Assembly (NCBI GenBank): GCA_022566735.1
Contig: JADFIG010000001.1
Coordinates: forward strand, 434,001-498,000
Direction of reading: 5' to 3'
Length of the DNA: 64,000 nt
From: Pseudomonadota bacterium
Lineage (GTDB): Bacteria > Pseudomonadota > Gammaproteobacteria > Burkholderiales > Burkholderiaceae_C
Shown: piece after piece, positions 60,283 to 64,000 of the stretch
Position numbering within the stretch: position 1 is the first letter of the stretch
How the letters are laid out: every line of letters starts with the position of its first letter
Notes under the pieces: generated by a model
Database searches by the model: none
The model's input: only the letters and a program-made list of their open reading frames with translations
Told to the model about the DNA's origin: nothing
Program-made: the position numbers and the translations under genes

Positions 60283-60331
60283 AAAGAGGGCGTCGGCACG
60301 TTTCGGATGTGTTTCTGTCGCCGTGAGCCGG

Positions 60332-60365
60332 TAGAATCTCGTTTTTAACCCCCTCACGGTTTCTT
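60332..60365 (+). promoter_or_regulatory. Possible -10 of hisZ
   Basis: TAGAAT (60332-60337) followed by TCTCGTTTTT, 28 nt before the hisZ ATG. No good -35 is found at the right spacing, so this is weak. Confidence 0.3.
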
Positions 60366-62992
<2,627 letters not shown>

Positions 62993-63018
62993 ATCGCTCA
63001 TCTGACGAGGAAGTAACC

Positions 63019-63540
63019 ATGCTCACAGACGACGGCAAGCACCTGTACGTGTCCTGGGATGAGTACCACCACCTCATCGAGCGGCTGGCGCTGCAGGTGC
63101 ACGATTCGAGCTGGGAGTTCGATCAGATCCTGTGCCTGGCCCGCGGTGGCATGCGCCCCGGTGACATGCTGTCGCGCATCTTCGACCGCCCGCTGGGCAT
63201 CATGTCGACCTCGTCGTACCGCGACGACGGCGGCACCCTGCAGGGGCGGCTGGACATGGCCCAGTACATCACCATGCCCAAGGGCCAGTTGGCCGGGCGG
63301 GTGCTGCTGGTCGATGACCTGGCCGACTCGGGCGTGACCCTGCGTGCCGTGGTGGACCGCCTGCGCGCCATGCCGGCCATCGTGGAGCTGCGCTCGGCGG
63401 TGATCTGGGTGAAGGGGGTGTCGAGCTATGCGCCCGACTACCACGTCGAGACCTTGCCCACGAGCCCCTGGATCCACCAGCCTTTCGAGGAATACGACGC
63501 CTTGCGTCCGGAGGCGCTGCGCAAGCGCCATCCGCTGTGA
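63019..63540 (+). CDS. Phosphoribosyltransferase (hypoxanthine/xanthine type)
   Basis: 173 residues, with GAGGAAG close to ATG 63019. The PRPP-binding motif is VLLVDDLADSGVTL, and the flexible loop region YRDDGGTLQGRLDMAQ precedes it. LCLARGGMRPGDMLS is the usual LRKGG-like N-terminal loop. Purine salvage is likely, but hypoxanthine, xanthine or guanine specificity is not fixed by sequence. It follows purA by 26 nt. Confidence 0.9.
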   Translation: MLTDDGKHLYVSWDEYHHLIERLALQVHDSSWEFDQILCLARGGMRPGDMLSRIFDRPLGIMSTSSYRDDGGTLQGRLDMAQYITMPKGQLAGRVLLVDDLADSGVTLRAVVDRLRAMPAIVELRSAVIWVKGVSSYAPDYHVETLPTSPWIHQPFEEYDALRPEALRKRHPL

Positions 63541-63558
63541 GTCGGCGTGGCAGAGCAG

Positions 63559-63579
63559 GGGGCCTTCGGGCCCCTTTTT
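63559..63579 (+). terminator. Intrinsic terminator after the phosphoribosyltransferase
   Basis: GGGGCC (63559-63564), loop TTCG, GGCCCC (63569-63574), TTTTT (63575-63579). Confidence 0.9.
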
Positions 63580-63691
63580 CATGGGTGATCGCGGAGGCAT
63601 CGGCCGGGGCGGCTTGGGTGGCTTGGGCGCCCGAGGCGCGCACAAAGTGACTCGGGAAACGTGGCTCTGGCAAAGTGCGTGGCCCAAAGCG

Positions 63692-63719
63692 AAAAGCCGT
63701 CTGATTGCTCAGACGGCTT
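63692..63719 (-). terminator. Intrinsic terminator of the tRNA-Leu gene
   Basis: On the minus strand AAGCCGTCTG (63719-63710), loop agcaat, CAGACGGCTT (63703-63694), then TT. It lies 9 nt past the tRNA 3' end. Confidence 0.85.
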
Positions 63720-63727
63720 CTTGCATT

Positions 63728-63812
<85 letters not shown>

Positions 63813-63871
63813 AGGTACTGATTGATCGGTTGCTGTGCTGCGAAGAACATCTGCAACGAATCAAGACTGAC

Positions 63872-63901
63872 AGTCTAGCACGAAAAATCCTGTTTTGTCC
63901 A
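63872..63901 (-). promoter_or_regulatory. Sigma-70-type promoter of the tRNA-Leu gene
   Basis: On the minus strand TGGACA (63901-63896), 18-nt spacer, TAGACT (63877-63872); 5/6 and 4/6 matches. The tRNA 5' end is 60 nt downstream of the -10. Beyond 63901 I see nothing further to the window end. Confidence 0.5.
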
Positions 63902-64000
63902 GATCGCGTCGGTCTGTGCGTGTCGGTGGTGGCCTTGTGACAATCACGCGACAGTTGCTGTTGATCCGGGGGCAGGGAGCCTGCGGGGGAGGGGTGGCGA

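Overview
The window is a gene-dense, high-GC stretch of housekeeping chromosome. Gene content and order point to a betaproteobacterium of the order Burkholderiales (inference from synteny: fabF-rpoE-rseA-mucD-lepA-lepB-rnc-era-recO-pdxJ-acpS-nagZ at the left end and ispG-hisS-bamB-der-hfq-hflXKC-hisZ-purA at the right end). I see no insertion sequence, prophage, CRISPR array, toxin-antitoxin pair, rRNA operon or secondary-metabolite cluster. Many genes start with GTG or TTG, and 1-20 nt overlaps between genes are common.

Layout. 1-13221 (+): the 3' end of fabF, a small membrane protein, the sigma-E module (rpoE, rseA, mucD, with no rseB), then lepA-lepB-DUF4845-rnc-era-recO-pdxJ-acpS-nagZ, mostly overlapping. 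13258-19591 (-): a TTG-started acyl-CoA synthetase with an operator-like palindrome upstream, an ATP-grasp enzyme of unknown substrate, and rne with a long structured leader. 20332-23597 (+): rluC, a HAD phosphatase, a Rieske protein and an S49 peptidase, tightly packed. 23635-30022: an HDOD gene, a chalcone-isomerase-like gene, coaX, and the minus-strand group COG0523 GTPase-dksA-tandem STAS protein. 30125-37352 (+): corC-lnt-glyQ-glyS-gmhB-ygjP. 37339-42081: an MBL-fold hydrolase (-), can-aceK (+), bamD (-). 42188-63540 (+): rluD, scpB-rluB, ndk, rlmN-pilF-rodZ-ispG-hisS-yfgM-bamB-der, hfq-hflX-hflK-hflC-DUF2065, hisZ-purA-phosphoribosyltransferase. A tRNA-Leu(CAG) gene (-) with its own promoter and terminator closes the window.

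How the genes work together. The main themes are translation and ribosome maturation (LepA, Era, Der, HflX, RluB/C/D, RlmN, RNase III, RNase E, GlyQS, HisS, Hfq, tRNA-Leu) and envelope assembly and quality control (RpoE/RseA/MucD, LepB, Lnt, BamB, BamD, HflKC, SppA, GmhB, NagZ). Cofactor, purine, histidine and isoprenoid steps fill in between (PdxJ, AcpS, CoaX, PurA, HisZ, IspG).

The best candidates for something undescribed are regulatory. Upstream of lepA a 25-codon ORF stop-start overlaps the lepA ATG while carrying an intrinsic-terminator hairpin, and lepA has no Shine-Dalgarno sequence. A second is a 9-bp long-range stem in the rne leader. Others are the missing rseB, the operator-like palindrome before the acyl-CoA synthetase, and the unassigned tandem-STAS and ATP-grasp proteins. 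No clearly novel multi-gene system is visible.
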